From Rhodospirillales bacterium (lineage in GTDB: Bacteria; Pseudomonadota; Alphaproteobacteria; Micavibrionales; Micavibrionaceae): 64,000 nt of DNA. The position numbers were made by a program, and so were the translations under genes. The stretch's first letter is position 1. The number at the start of each line of letters is the position of its first letter. Under the pieces are notes generated by a model that ran no database searches, had not been told where the DNA came from, and worked only from the letters and a program-made list of their open reading frames with translations. The stretch spans positions 1,116,001 through 1,180,000 of the forward strand of contig CP060238.1 of the NCBI GenBank assembly GCA_023898765.1, given 5' to 3'. Positions 34,252 to 42,918 of the stretch are shown here, piece by piece.

Positions 34252-35838
34252 ATGAGTGGTGCCATTGGAAATGTTCTGAGCGGCACGGCGCAGAAGCAGT
34301 TAATTGCGCTGCAAAAGACGGCTCGGATTGTAGATTCCGTCCAGCTTCGGCTGGCGACGGGGTTGCGCGTCAACTCGGCTTTGGACAACCCCCAAAACTT
34401 TTTTACGGCGCGGGCTTTGAGCAATCGGGCAAGTGATTTGTTTGCGCTTCTGGACGGTATCGGACAGAGTGTTCGTACCGTGCAGGAAGCGGTGCACGGG
34501 GTTGAATCGATTGAAAGATTGCTGACGCAGGCAGAGGCCGTTGCGCTGGATAAAAAAGTAAAGATCGAAAACGGGGAGACGATTGTCAGCAACTATGAAG
34601 TCATCAAGGACAGCAGCCCTCCGCCGTTGAGCGCCCAGATTATGGCCGGCAGTCCGGACGCCTACTGGCGTCTCAATGACACAGGTCCCGGCCAGGCGAT
34701 CAATCTGGGGCTTGGGGGGGCGGCTTTGGATTCGGATTATACGGGCGGCACGGTGAAAGGCGCCCCGGCGCTCTATAATAACGGTGGCGACGTTTCTGCG
34801 GATTTTGACGGTATTAATGACCGTATTCGTGTCCCGGACAGTCCTTTGATTAATACGGCCGTGACGGCCGCGCGCACGGTTGAACTTGTTTTTAACGCGG
34901 ATACGGTCGCCGGGCGGCAGGTTTTGTATGAAGAAGGGGCGGGGGTAAACGGTTTTACAATCTATATAGATAACGGAAGTCTTTATGTCACGGGAGAGGA
35001 CGATCAGGGCGCGGAGCGCTGGATAGACGCCAATATCAATGCGCCGATCGTGGCCGGACAGACCTATCATGCCGCTTTTGTCTTTAATCAGCCGGACAAC
35101 AGCTTCACGGGGTATATTGACGGGGTTGATATCGGGTCTGTCGGGGTTGCGAACGGGATATTTCCCGAGCATAGCGGTGATATCGGAATTGGCGGCATGA
35201 ATGGCGGCGTTCAGTTTCATGACGGCGAGGGGGCTGGGGGGAACGGGTATAATTTTGACGGGCGGATTTCGGATGTTGCTGTTTATAATCGCGCTTTATC
35301 GGAGAAAGAGCTTTTAAGACACGCGGAATCGCTCAATGCCACCACGACGACACAGATTCATAACAACGAATTTCAGCCAATTTGGGAACAGATCGACCGG
35401 TTTTCCACGGATGCGCATTATCGCGGGATCAATCTGTTGCATGGCGACAATCTTGTTACGCGGTTTAATGAAAGCGGGCGAAGTATCCTGACCACGGAAG
35501 GGGTCGATTTTACGGTTGGCGCTTTTGGCATTCCGGACCATGATTTCGACGATCTTACAGATGTCGAGTTAATGATTGAGAAAATACGCGACGCCCTTGA
35601 AAAAGTTCGGCAATTTGGAAAGAAACTTACCAACGATCTTAGCATTATTCAAACGCGGGAGGCTTTCACCCGTGGAACGATCAATACGCTGCGAGGTGGA
35701 AGCGACGATTTGACGCTGGCGGATCAAAATGAAATGGGGGCGGAGCTTCTGGCGCTTCAAACACGCGAACAGATCCAGGTTTCCACCCTGTCTTTTACCT
35801 TCAAGAGCGGGTTTTCCATTCTGAGCGTTCTGACCTAG
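34252..35838 (+). CDS. Flagellin with a LamG-like domain inserted in D1
   Basis: A 528-residue atypical flagellin. Residues 1-105 form the N-terminal D0/D1 helices (RLATGLRVNSALDNPQNF, then VRTVQEAVHGVESIERLL). Residues 370-528 complete D1/D0: WEQIDRFSTDAHYRGINLL, a long helix at 434-470, and ADQNEMGAELLALQTREQI. In between, about 125-360, lies a concanavalin A/LamG jelly-roll: DAYWRLND, SADFDGINDRIRVPD, TYHAAFVFNQPDNSFTGYID and FDGRISDVAVYNRALSEKEL. The usual D2/D3 position, after residue 425, is empty. The start has an AAGGA ribosome site. The last 4 bp overlap a convergent TPR-sulfotransferase gene. It is exported by the flagellar secretion system in known flagellins. No other flagellar gene is in this window. 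Confidence 0.85.
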   Translation: MSGAIGNVLSGTAQKQLIALQKTARIVDSVQLRLATGLRVNSALDNPQNFFTARALSNRASDLFALLDGIGQSVRTVQEAVHGVESIERLLTQAEAVALDKKVKIENGETIVSNYEVIKDSSPPPLSAQIMAGSPDAYWRLNDTGPGQAINLGLGGAALDSDYTGGTVKGAPALYNNGGDVSADFDGINDRIRVPDSPLINTAVTAARTVELVFNADTVAGRQVLYEEGAGVNGFTIYIDNGSLYVTGEDDQGAERWIDANINAPIVAGQTYHAAFVFNQPDNSFTGYIDGVDIGSVGVANGIFPEHSGDIGIGGMNGGVQFHDGEGAGGNGYNFDGRISDVAVYNRALSEKELLRHAESLNATTTTQIHNNEFQPIWEQIDRFSTDAHYRGINLLHGDNLVTRFNESGRSILTTEGVDFTVGAFGIPDHDFDDLTDVELMIEKIRDALEKVRQFGKKLTNDLSIIQTREAFTRGTINTLRGGSDDLTLADQNEMGAELLALQTREQIQVSTLSFTFKSGFSILSVLT

Positions 35839-37553
35839 GAATCGTAACCAAAGGCTTTTATGTAGGGATCCAATACAGGCAGGACAGGCTCAAGATGCTT
35901 TTCATAGTTTTTCCAGCGGTAGCGCGCGCGGGTATAGAGTTTTTCGGTCACTTGCGCATAGCTTGCGGTTTTAACCTGTTTCCGGCGGGCCGTTTTGTCG
36001 AAGGCCAGAACGGCATCATCCCACGGGACCCCGATGAAGGAGAGAAGGGATTCCACCTCGCCCTGGAAATTCGTTACAACGTCTTCATAGCGAATGGTGT
36101 GAACGTTGAGCGGGAAAAGCGTCCGGTATTGCAGCCACAAATCCATCACATCGGCATAACACCGTGCGGTCCGTTCCAGGTCAAGGAACTGGATTGTGGC
36201 GGCGTTGTACCGGAAACGCTGCATAAAACAGCTTAAGACCGCATCGCAGGGATGGCGCAGGGCGAAGACGAAACGCGCATCGGGAAAGAGCCTGTGAATC
36301 AGGCCGCCGTAGCTTGTGTAAAGGGGGTTTTTGTCGACGAATATTTTTTTGTTCTCATAGCCTTTATAGCTGCGGTGTTGATCGAAATAGGCTGTCTGGA
36401 GCGCTTTGATTTCTTCTTCTTTTAAGGTGGAAAGGTTTTCAGGGCAGGGCGGTTTTTGTTCCAGAAGGCTGTATATCTTCTCCATCACCGGTTTTTCCTC
36501 GGCGACATATATGGAAGGATGGGAAGAGAGTATCTGGTCGAGCAAAGTCGTGCCGGACCGCGGAAAGCCCAGAATAAAACAGGGGGATGTTTGCGTTGGG
36601 TCCGGCGGCGGCGGGGGGCTCCAGTTTTTCACCCATTCCGCCGTAAATGTATATTTCATTTTCTTCAGGAAAGCCGGATAGAGGTTTTTGTTTATGGCCC
36701 GGGTTTCCGTGTCTTTCAGGCTGAGGGCATTCACGGTGAGGAACTCTTCAAAGGCTTTGTCCGGCTGGTTGTTCCTGTCGAAAAGCTGTCCGCGTTCGAA
36801 ATGGATGTTGACGTCCTCGGTGTCTGTTTTCCCAAGCAACGAAATCGCTTGTTCGATCTCTCCCTTTTTGCGTGCCTGACGGGCCGCGATCAAAAGGGTT
36901 GTGGCGGAGCCGGGGATATTTTTTTGCGCCCTTTCAAGGATATCTTCAACGCGGTCCTTTTTTCTTAAGAAGTCGAACATGGTCGCAAGGCTGAAATAAG
37001 CCCCTTCATTTGCCGGATCTTCTTTTAAGGACTGCTCGAAATATTTTTCGGCCTCTTCGAATTTGTCCGCATGCCAGAGGAGTGTCCCCAGATTGTTGAG
37101 GGCTTCGATAAATCCCGGTTCCAGCGCGATGGCCTTTTTGTAATGCTCTTCGGCTTCCTCCGTGCGCTGAAGGTCTTTGAGGAGGGTGGCAAAGTTATTG
37201 TGCGTTCTGGACAGGTCCGGATCGAGGGTCAGGGATTTTTCAAAATATTCCAGGGCCTGTGCGAGATCGTCCTGTTCATGGAAAATCCGGCCGAGGGCGT
37301 TATAGACTTTTGCCTGATCCGGGTCGATTTCGAGGGATTTTTGAAAGGCGTCTTTTGACTCTTCAGGCTTGTTTCTCTGCAAGAGGGCCATGCCCAGATT
37401 TGTCCAGCTTTTGGAATGGGCGGGGCTTATTTCCAGAACCTTCCGGAAGCCTTTTACAGCGTCTTCCGTCTTTCCCGACTGCAAATCCTGCACGGCTTTC
37501 AGGAAAATCGGCTTTGCGGGATCTTTGTCTGGATTGGAAGAAAGAGGGGTCAT
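35835..37553 (-). CDS. TPR-repeat sulfotransferase
   Basis: A 572-residue protein with two parts. Residues 13-280 are tandem TPR repeats (for example SWTNLGMALLQRNKPEESKD and VYNALGRIFHEQDDLAQALE). Residues 323-560 are a sulfotransferase domain with the PAPS 5'-phosphosulfate loop FILGFPRSGTTLLDQ at 326-340, a catalytic-region IYVAEEKP, and the 3'-phosphate site FVFALRHPCDAVLSCF. The domain belongs to the tyrosylprotein/heparan-type sulfotransferase superfamily, transferring sulfate from PAPS to a protein or sugar. The TPRs suggest a protein substrate. The 3' end overlaps the convergent flagellin gene by 4 bp. Confidence 0.88.
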   Translation of the reverse strand: MTPLSSNPDKDPAKPIFLKAVQDLQSGKTEDAVKGFRKVLEISPAHSKSWTNLGMALLQRNKPEESKDAFQKSLEIDPDQAKVYNALGRIFHEQDDLAQALEYFEKSLTLDPDLSRTHNNFATLLKDLQRTEEAEEHYKKAIALEPGFIEALNNLGTLLWHADKFEEAEKYFEQSLKEDPANEGAYFSLATMFDFLRKKDRVEDILERAQKNIPGSATTLLIAARQARKKGEIEQAISLLGKTDTEDVNIHFERGQLFDRNNQPDKAFEEFLTVNALSLKDTETRAINKNLYPAFLKKMKYTFTAEWVKNWSPPPPPDPTQTSPCFILGFPRSGTTLLDQILSSHPSIYVAEEKPVMEKIYSLLEQKPPCPENLSTLKEEEIKALQTAYFDQHRSYKGYENKKIFVDKNPLYTSYGGLIHRLFPDARFVFALRHPCDAVLSCFMQRFRYNAATIQFLDLERTARCYADVMDLWLQYRTLFPLNVHTIRYEDVVTNFQGEVESLLSFIGVPWDDAVLAFDKTARRKQVKTASYAQVTEKLYTRARYRWKNYEKHLEPVLPVLDPYIKAFGYDS

Positions 37554-37684
37554 TTCCAGCCTATCATAAAGATTCTTTTACGCTGCGCAATCCGGCTGAT
37601 TGAAGAGTTTATGGTAATTTATAACGCTTGAGATTCTGCCAGAATCCCTTATACCTGACAGGTCAGAAAAGAAAGGTAAAATCT

Positions 37685-39226
37685 ATGCAACCTGCGGAGC
37701 AGATGGAAACGGAAGATCAGATCAAGGATATGAAAGATATCGTGGCGCTTTGTAAACGCCGCGGCTTTATCTTTTCGGCATCGGATATCTATGGCGGGAT
37801 TAACGGGTTTTGGGATTACGGTCCGCTGGGCGTGGAATTGAAAAACAATCTGCGCGATTTATGGTGGAAGGCCATGGTCATCACGCCGCCGATCGGGCCG
37901 GACGGTCATCCGGTGCAGATTGTCGGACTCGACAGCGCCATCATTCAAAACCCGAAAGCCTGGGTGGCGTCGGGCCATGTGGGCGGCTTTTCCGATCCGA
38001 TGGTGGATTGCAAGGAAACCAAGAAGCGCTACCGCGCGGATCACCTGATCGTTCTCCAGCCCAAAGATGGCGGGGATCACTGGATTGCCGTTCCGGAGGA
38101 TGATGATGAATTTTTAGAGCGCCGTCTCCAGAAAACGGCCAAAGGGAAATCACTTTCGGATTTTAATCGGGTCAATCTGACAAAAATTGATTCGGGCGAT
38201 TATCCGAAAATCCTGGCGCCTGAGGCCAAAGAGGCCGGCACCCTGACGGAGCCCAAAGAATTTAACCTGATGTTTGAAACCTATGTCGGGGCGACGGCGA
38301 CAGAAGATCATAAAGCGTATTTGCGCCCCGAAACGGCGCAGGGGATTTTTCTGAATTACAAGAACGTGATGGATTCTTCCCGTGTGAAGATGCCTTTCGG
38401 CATTGCGCAGATCGGGAAGGCGTTCCGGAATGAAGTCAATCCGCGCAATTTCGTTTTCCGTTCCCGCGAGTTTGAACAAATGGAGATGGAATGGTTTTGT
38501 CATCCGGACGAAGCCAAAACATGGCGCCATTTCTGGTTTGAAGAGCGGCAGAAATTCTGGAAGGATCTGGGGCTGAGCGATGCGAATCTTCAGATGCGCG
38601 ACCATGATTCCGACGAGCTGTCCCACTATGCAAAAGCGGGGCTGGGCACGGCCGACATTGAATACCGTTTTCCCTTCACCTATCCCGGTTTCGGGGAATT
38701 GGAGGGGATTGCGCACCGCTGCGATTTTGACCTGACCCAGCATCAGGAGCATTCCGGCACGAAGCTGGAATATATTGACCCCTCCCGTGATAACGAGCGT
38801 TATATTCCCCATGTCATTGAACCGGCTTCCGGTTTGACGCGCGGGGTGCTGGCGCTGATCTGTGAAGCCTACACGATTGACAAAAGCCGCCCCTCCGGCG
38901 TGTATCTGGATTTCAGCCCGAAAGTGGCGCCGAAAAAAGCGGCGGTTTTACCGCTCACCGCCAAGGGCGAGCATCCGGAAAAGGCGGAAAAACTTTACAT
39001 GGCGCTGCGGGAGGAATTCCCGGTTGACCTTGATATCAAGCAGAATATCGGGAAGCGCTACGCGCGGCAGGATGAAATAGGCACGCCATTTTGCTTTACG
39101 ATCGACGATGAGACGGTTTCGGACGATACGGTCACGGTTCGTGAACGCAACACGATGGCGCAGGAACGCATCCACATGGACCGGGTTCCCGAGTATTTGC
39201 AAAAGGAGATAAAAAATGCCGGATAA
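37685..39226 (+). CDS. glyQS: Glycyl-tRNA synthetase, single-chain alpha2 type
   Basis: A 513-residue class II synthetase of the eukaryote/archaeal-type homodimer family, not the alpha2-beta2 GlyQ/GlyS pair. The N-terminal FIFSASDIYGGINGFWDYGPLG block, motif 2 FRNEVNPRNFVFRSREFEQMEMEWF (read in part), and the anticodon-binding C-terminus (PLTAKGEHPEKAEKLYM, KRYARQDEIGTPFC) are clear. It charges tRNA-Gly in the cytoplasm. The frame is open upstream, but ATG 37685 follows AGAAAGG and gives the family start. It overlaps cysK by 11 bp. Confidence 0.94.
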   Translation: MQPAEQMETEDQIKDMKDIVALCKRRGFIFSASDIYGGINGFWDYGPLGVELKNNLRDLWWKAMVITPPIGPDGHPVQIVGLDSAIIQNPKAWVASGHVGGFSDPMVDCKETKKRYRADHLIVLQPKDGGDHWIAVPEDDDEFLERRLQKTAKGKSLSDFNRVNLTKIDSGDYPKILAPEAKEAGTLTEPKEFNLMFETYVGATATEDHKAYLRPETAQGIFLNYKNVMDSSRVKMPFGIAQIGKAFRNEVNPRNFVFRSREFEQMEMEWFCHPDEAKTWRHFWFEERQKFWKDLGLSDANLQMRDHDSDELSHYAKAGLGTADIEYRFPFTYPGFGELEGIAHRCDFDLTQHQEHSGTKLEYIDPSRDNERYIPHVIEPASGLTRGVLALICEAYTIDKSRPSGVYLDFSPKVAPKKAAVLPLTAKGEHPEKAEKLYMALREEFPVDLDIKQNIGKRYARQDEIGTPFCFTIDDETVSDDTVTVRERNTMAQERIHMDRVPEYLQKEIKNAG

Positions 39227-40187
39227 ATCTCCTGTTGAATCCAGAGGCAGGATTTACGACAGCATTCTGGATACGGTCGGCGCGACGCCGCTGGTCAGGA
39301 TTCCAAAGCTGGCGAAGGAAGAGAATCTTTGCGCGGAAGTTTTGCTGAAGCTGGAATTTTTTAATCCGCTGGCGTCGGTGAAGGACCGGATTGCCCTGTC
39401 CATGATCGAAGATGTCGAAGAAAAAGGGCAGATTACGCCGGGAAAAACAATCCTCATTGAGCCGACTTCCGGCAATACGGGGATCGGGCTGGCGTTCGTC
39501 GCGGCAGCGAAAGGTTACCGCCTCATTTTGACGATGCCCGAAAGCATGTCGGTGGAACGGCAGAAAATGCTCAGGCTTCTGGGGGCTGAGGTTATCCTGA
39601 CGCCTGAAGATGACGGTATGGGCGGTGCGATCAAGAAGGCGGCGGAACTCGTGATTTCCATGCCGGACGCTTACATGGTCGGACAGTTTGACAATGAATC
39701 GAATACACGGACGCACCGCGAAACGACGGCGGAGGAAATCTGGAACGATTGCGGCGGAAAGCTCGACATTTTTGTGGCCGGTGTCGGAACGGGCGGCACG
39801 ATAACAGGGGTTTCCGAAGTGCTGAAAGCGCGTTTGCCGGAACTGAAAACGGTTGCGGTCGAGCCGGAAGACAGTCCTGTCCTTTCCGGCGGGGAGGCTG
39901 GTCCCCACAAGATACAGGGAATCGGGGCGGGCTTTATTCCGCGCATTTTGAAACCCGCTTTCATTGACAGGATCATGCTGGCCGGGAACGACGAGGCGTT
40001 TGAAATGGCGCGGCGGGTGGCAAGGGTGGAAGGAATTCCTGTGGGCATTTCATCCGGCGCGGCGCTCTCGGCGGCACTTAAACTGGCAAAAGAGCCGGAA
40101 AATGAAGGCAAAAGGATCGTCGTGATGATTCCTTCTTTTGCGGAGCGTTACATTTCGACAGAATTGTTTGAAAATCCTGATGCGTGA
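39216..40187 (+). CDS. cysK: Cysteine synthase A (O-acetylserine sulfhydrylase)
   Basis: A 323-residue PLP-dependent enzyme. The PLP lysine is in NPLASVKDRIA, the phosphate-binding and substrate loop is EPTSGNTGIGLAF, and the GVGTGGTITG motif binds the cofactor phosphate. It makes cysteine from O-acetylserine and sulfide. It starts inside the end of the glycyl-tRNA synthetase gene with an AAAGGAGA ribosome site, so translation is probably coupled. The C-terminus is standard. Confidence 0.95.
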   Translation: MPDKSPVESRGRIYDSILDTVGATPLVRIPKLAKEENLCAEVLLKLEFFNPLASVKDRIALSMIEDVEEKGQITPGKTILIEPTSGNTGIGLAFVAAAKGYRLILTMPESMSVERQKMLRLLGAEVILTPEDDGMGGAIKKAAELVISMPDAYMVGQFDNESNTRTHRETTAEEIWNDCGGKLDIFVAGVGTGGTITGVSEVLKARLPELKTVAVEPEDSPVLSGGEAGPHKIQGIGAGFIPRILKPAFIDRIMLAGNDEAFEMARRVARVEGIPVGISSGAALSAALKLAKEPENEGKRIVVMIPSFAERYISTELFENPDA

Positions 40188-40235
40188 ACTTACCCGCCCG
40201 CATTATCAAGCGTTAGCATGAGGAGCTTGTTTTAA

Positions 40236-40913
40236 ATGAGTGAAGAAAAAAAGAGAAAGTCCGCGCTGGAAGATCATATTAATCACCTGCCGACGACTTC
40301 GCTTTTGGTCCGTTTGCGGGGGTATTTTCTGGCGGGAATTTTGATTACGGCGCCTATCGCAATCACGATTTACCTGACATGGGCGTTTTTAAATATGATC
40401 GACAGCCGCGTTCGGCGGCTTATCCCGTTTGAAAAGTTTTTATCGCCCGAGCATCTTCCTTATGCGGTTCCGGGGATCGGGATTGTTATTGCCGTTTTGT
40501 TTTTTATCGCGATCGGCTTTTTCGCACGGAATTTTTTAGGGCGTCTGGCAATCCGCATTTCCGAATATGTGATGCACAAGATGCCGGTTATCCGGACGCT
40601 TTACGCGGCGATCAAACAGATTTTCGAAACCATCATGGCGAGCAAGTCGCAGGCCTTTCGGGAAGTGGTGATGCTGGAATATCCGCGCAAGGGAATCTGG
40701 GCCATCGGCTTTGTAACGGGACGGACGGAAGGGGAGGTGCAGGATGCCACGAAAGAAGAAACCATCAACGTCTTCGTGCCGACAACGCCCAACCCGACAT
40801 CCGGCTTCCTCCTTTTTGTCCCTAAAAAGGAGCTCACATACCTGAAAATGAGCGTGGAAGACGGTGTGAAACTGGTCGTTTCCGCCGGGATTATTACGCC
40901 CGACGAAGTCTGA
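40236..40913 (+). CDS. DUF502 family membrane protein
   Basis: A 225-residue protein with two N-terminal membrane helices (GYFLAGILITAPIAITIYL and GIGIVIAVLFFIAIGFFAR) and a cytoplasmic domain with the DUF502 signature MPVIRTLYAAIKQIFETI, then a NVFVPTTPNPTSGFLLFVP stretch. The family is widespread and has no firm biochemical role. The acidic, lysine-rich N-terminus precedes the first helix. It overlaps the end of the convergent 650-residue gene by 20 bp. Confidence 0.9.
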   Translation: MSEEKKRKSALEDHINHLPTTSLLVRLRGYFLAGILITAPIAITIYLTWAFLNMIDSRVRRLIPFEKFLSPEHLPYAVPGIGIVIAVLFFIAIGFFARNFLGRLAIRISEYVMHKMPVIRTLYAAIKQIFETIMASKSQAFREVVMLEYPRKGIWAIGFVTGRTEGEVQDATKEETINVFVPTTPNPTSGFLLFVPKKELTYLKMSVEDGVKLVVSAGIITPDEV

Positions 40914-42846
40914 GAATGGCTTTTTTCAGGTTTTCCGGCGTTTTTTCCTGTATAACGGGCGGCTTTGTTTGCGGCGTTGCCTGATCTCCGAATTTGCGGG
41001 TAATGACATTTACATTCGGCTGTTCAGGGGAATTTTCTTCCGGGGCCGCATTTGCCGGCAAAACGTTTCTTTTCCGTTTTTCATCCAGTGCCTTCAGGTG
41101 TGCCTCCCTTTTCGCATTGTGCGCGGCAATGTTTTCGTCAAGTTTCTGGAACTCTGCCATAAAGCTTTTATACATTTGAGGGAAGGGGGCTTCCGGATTT
41201 TCCTCTACAAACAAGTCAAACCCTCTGTCATGAGTCTGCGCAGAACCGTGAAATCCTTCACAGCCTTTCGCGGTTATGTGCTCCGAGTTATCGACAATGT
41301 CTTCAAAGGCCGACAGGACGGAAGAACCGTTTTCATGCAATTCTCTGGCCTGTCCGAACCAGTGCGGATGGGAGGCGGCGGGAAGCGCTTTGATTTCCTC
41401 CAGAAGATTTTGCATTTCGTCCACGATCTCTATGACGTGGAGTGTCTGGTCGGTTGCCACCTTTCCTGTCTGGATGCCGTCTCTCAGCGTGCCGGAGTCC
41501 AGAAGAGAATCCGTGATTTTTTCCAGGTCTGTTACCGGGGTTGTCGCGGCGGATACGGCCTGCACAGGTTTGTTTTCCTCTAAAGAATCAAAAAGTTTCT
41601 GGTTTTCCCGGGCCAGTTCCAGGAACATTTTTGAAAAAGCCTCTTCCTTGTTCTGCATCACGAAATGATAGAGCTTCTTGTCTTCCGTATGTACAAAGCC
41701 GGCGAATTCGCGAAGCGCCCTGGATGTTAAATCCTTAAGATCTCTTGCTTCGCTTTCCCATGCCGGGCTGGATTGTTCAGGGAGGTCTTTCATCGCGTTC
41801 AAGAGACTGGTCATATCTCTGAGGGAGTGTTCCAGTCCGTTTTTATCAACGCCGTCTTTCAGGAGGCCGGAGTTCGAAAACGAGTCTATCATTTTGCCTG
41901 CCTCTGTTTTTAGCTCCAGATCAGAGGCTTCGGCTTCGCGGGAAGGCTGTTGCTGTTGTTGCGTTCGGCGCGGCGTTCCTTCTTTGGCAGCTATTTTTTG
42001 CGCGAAAGCAGGTGTTATCACGCTTCCGGCGCTGGCAGCCACGCTCAACCGGACATACTCTTTGATTTCAGGCGTGATGCCTTCCAGTCCGCCGGTAATC
42101 CTGACTTTATGGACGGCGTCTTTATTGACGATCCCTATCGCCATTTGAAGCAGTGCGCGCTCTTTCGGCGATCCGGTAAGAGTAATGCCGTTTTCCAGCA
42201 TTTCTTTGTTCTGTGCGGCAAACCACGCCATTTGCATGGCTTCCTCGTGGGAAAAAGGTGCGCTCTTGATATGGTCTATTTTCTTCGGGGAGACGGAAAG
42301 TTTATGCCCCGATACCCGGTCGACAAAAACAGTTTTCCGGTTGAACGCTTTCATCAAAGCGCTCTGTTTTTTTGGTTCAAGGCGGGAGGCCATATCCTCC
42401 AGCGTTCCGTTTTTCCTTGCCGCGATAAGATTGTCCGTGGTGACGTTGTCGCCGAATTTTCTGAAGAACGAGCCGGAGAAAGCTGCGACGAGGGCATCCG
42501 AAAACGTCTTGAGATTTCTTTCCTTCTCAAAGAGATCGGTCAGCCCTTTTTTCAGGCTTTGCAGATAGGTTTCAGATTGGGCGTTTTCCTGTTCTGCGGA
42601 GCGTTGAAATTTTTCTTTGGAGATTTTTATTTTTTGTTCATCTGCCTGCAACGCTTTCAGAAAAGCCTGTTGCGTTTCTATTGTTTTTTTCTGCGCTCTT
42701 TCCGTCTTCCAGATTTCAGCCTCGAGCCTCCTTCTGTCGTCGTGATCGACAATCGCATAAGCGACGGGAATGGTCCTGACGAGCGGAACCTTCTCCTGAC
42801 GGGCGGAGCTGTGTTGCGGGGCGGAGGAAACGATAATACCGGCCAT
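40894..42846 (-). CDS. 650-residue protein with internal duplication, unknown
   Basis: A long, charged, mostly helical protein without signal peptide or membrane segments. Residues 36-115 look like a coiled coil (WKTERAQKKTIETQQAFLKA). A compact segment at 200-275 (MQMAWFAAQNKEM, ITLTGSPKERALL) has a faint LPD7-like look. Two related units follow: 318-424 (MIDSFSNSGLLKDGVD with AMKDLPEQSSPAWESEARDL) and 443-573 (ITDSLLDSGTLRDGIQ with EIKALPAASHPHWFGQAREL). A basic, Pro-rich tail ends RKAILRLRRA-like. A poly-Gln tract lies at 296-300. No family assigned; effector-like or cytoskeletal roles are speculation. Confidence 0.6.
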   Translation of the reverse strand: MAGIIVSSAPQHSSARQEKVPLVRTIPVAYAIVDHDDRRRLEAEIWKTERAQKKTIETQQAFLKALQADEQKIKISKEKFQRSAEQENAQSETYLQSLKKGLTDLFEKERNLKTFSDALVAAFSGSFFRKFGDNVTTDNLIAARKNGTLEDMASRLEPKKQSALMKAFNRKTVFVDRVSGHKLSVSPKKIDHIKSAPFSHEEAMQMAWFAAQNKEMLENGITLTGSPKERALLQMAIGIVNKDAVHKVRITGGLEGITPEIKEYVRLSVAASAGSVITPAFAQKIAAKEGTPRRTQQQQQPSREAEASDLELKTEAGKMIDSFSNSGLLKDGVDKNGLEHSLRDMTSLLNAMKDLPEQSSPAWESEARDLKDLTSRALREFAGFVHTEDKKLYHFVMQNKEEAFSKMFLELARENQKLFDSLEENKPVQAVSAATTPVTDLEKITDSLLDSGTLRDGIQTGKVATDQTLHVIEIVDEMQNLLEEIKALPAASHPHWFGQARELHENGSSVLSAFEDIVDNSEHITAKGCEGFHGSAQTHDRGFDLFVEENPEAPFPQMYKSFMAEFQKLDENIAAHNAKREAHLKALDEKRKRNVLPANAAPEENSPEQPNVNVITRKFGDQATPQTKPPVIQEKTPENLKKAILRLRRA

Positions 42847-42918
42847 TGGAAAAATCCTTTTTATGTTAATTAATGGAAAGTTAACAAAAACAGGGGGTAA
42901 AAAGCAAGCTTTTCTTTT

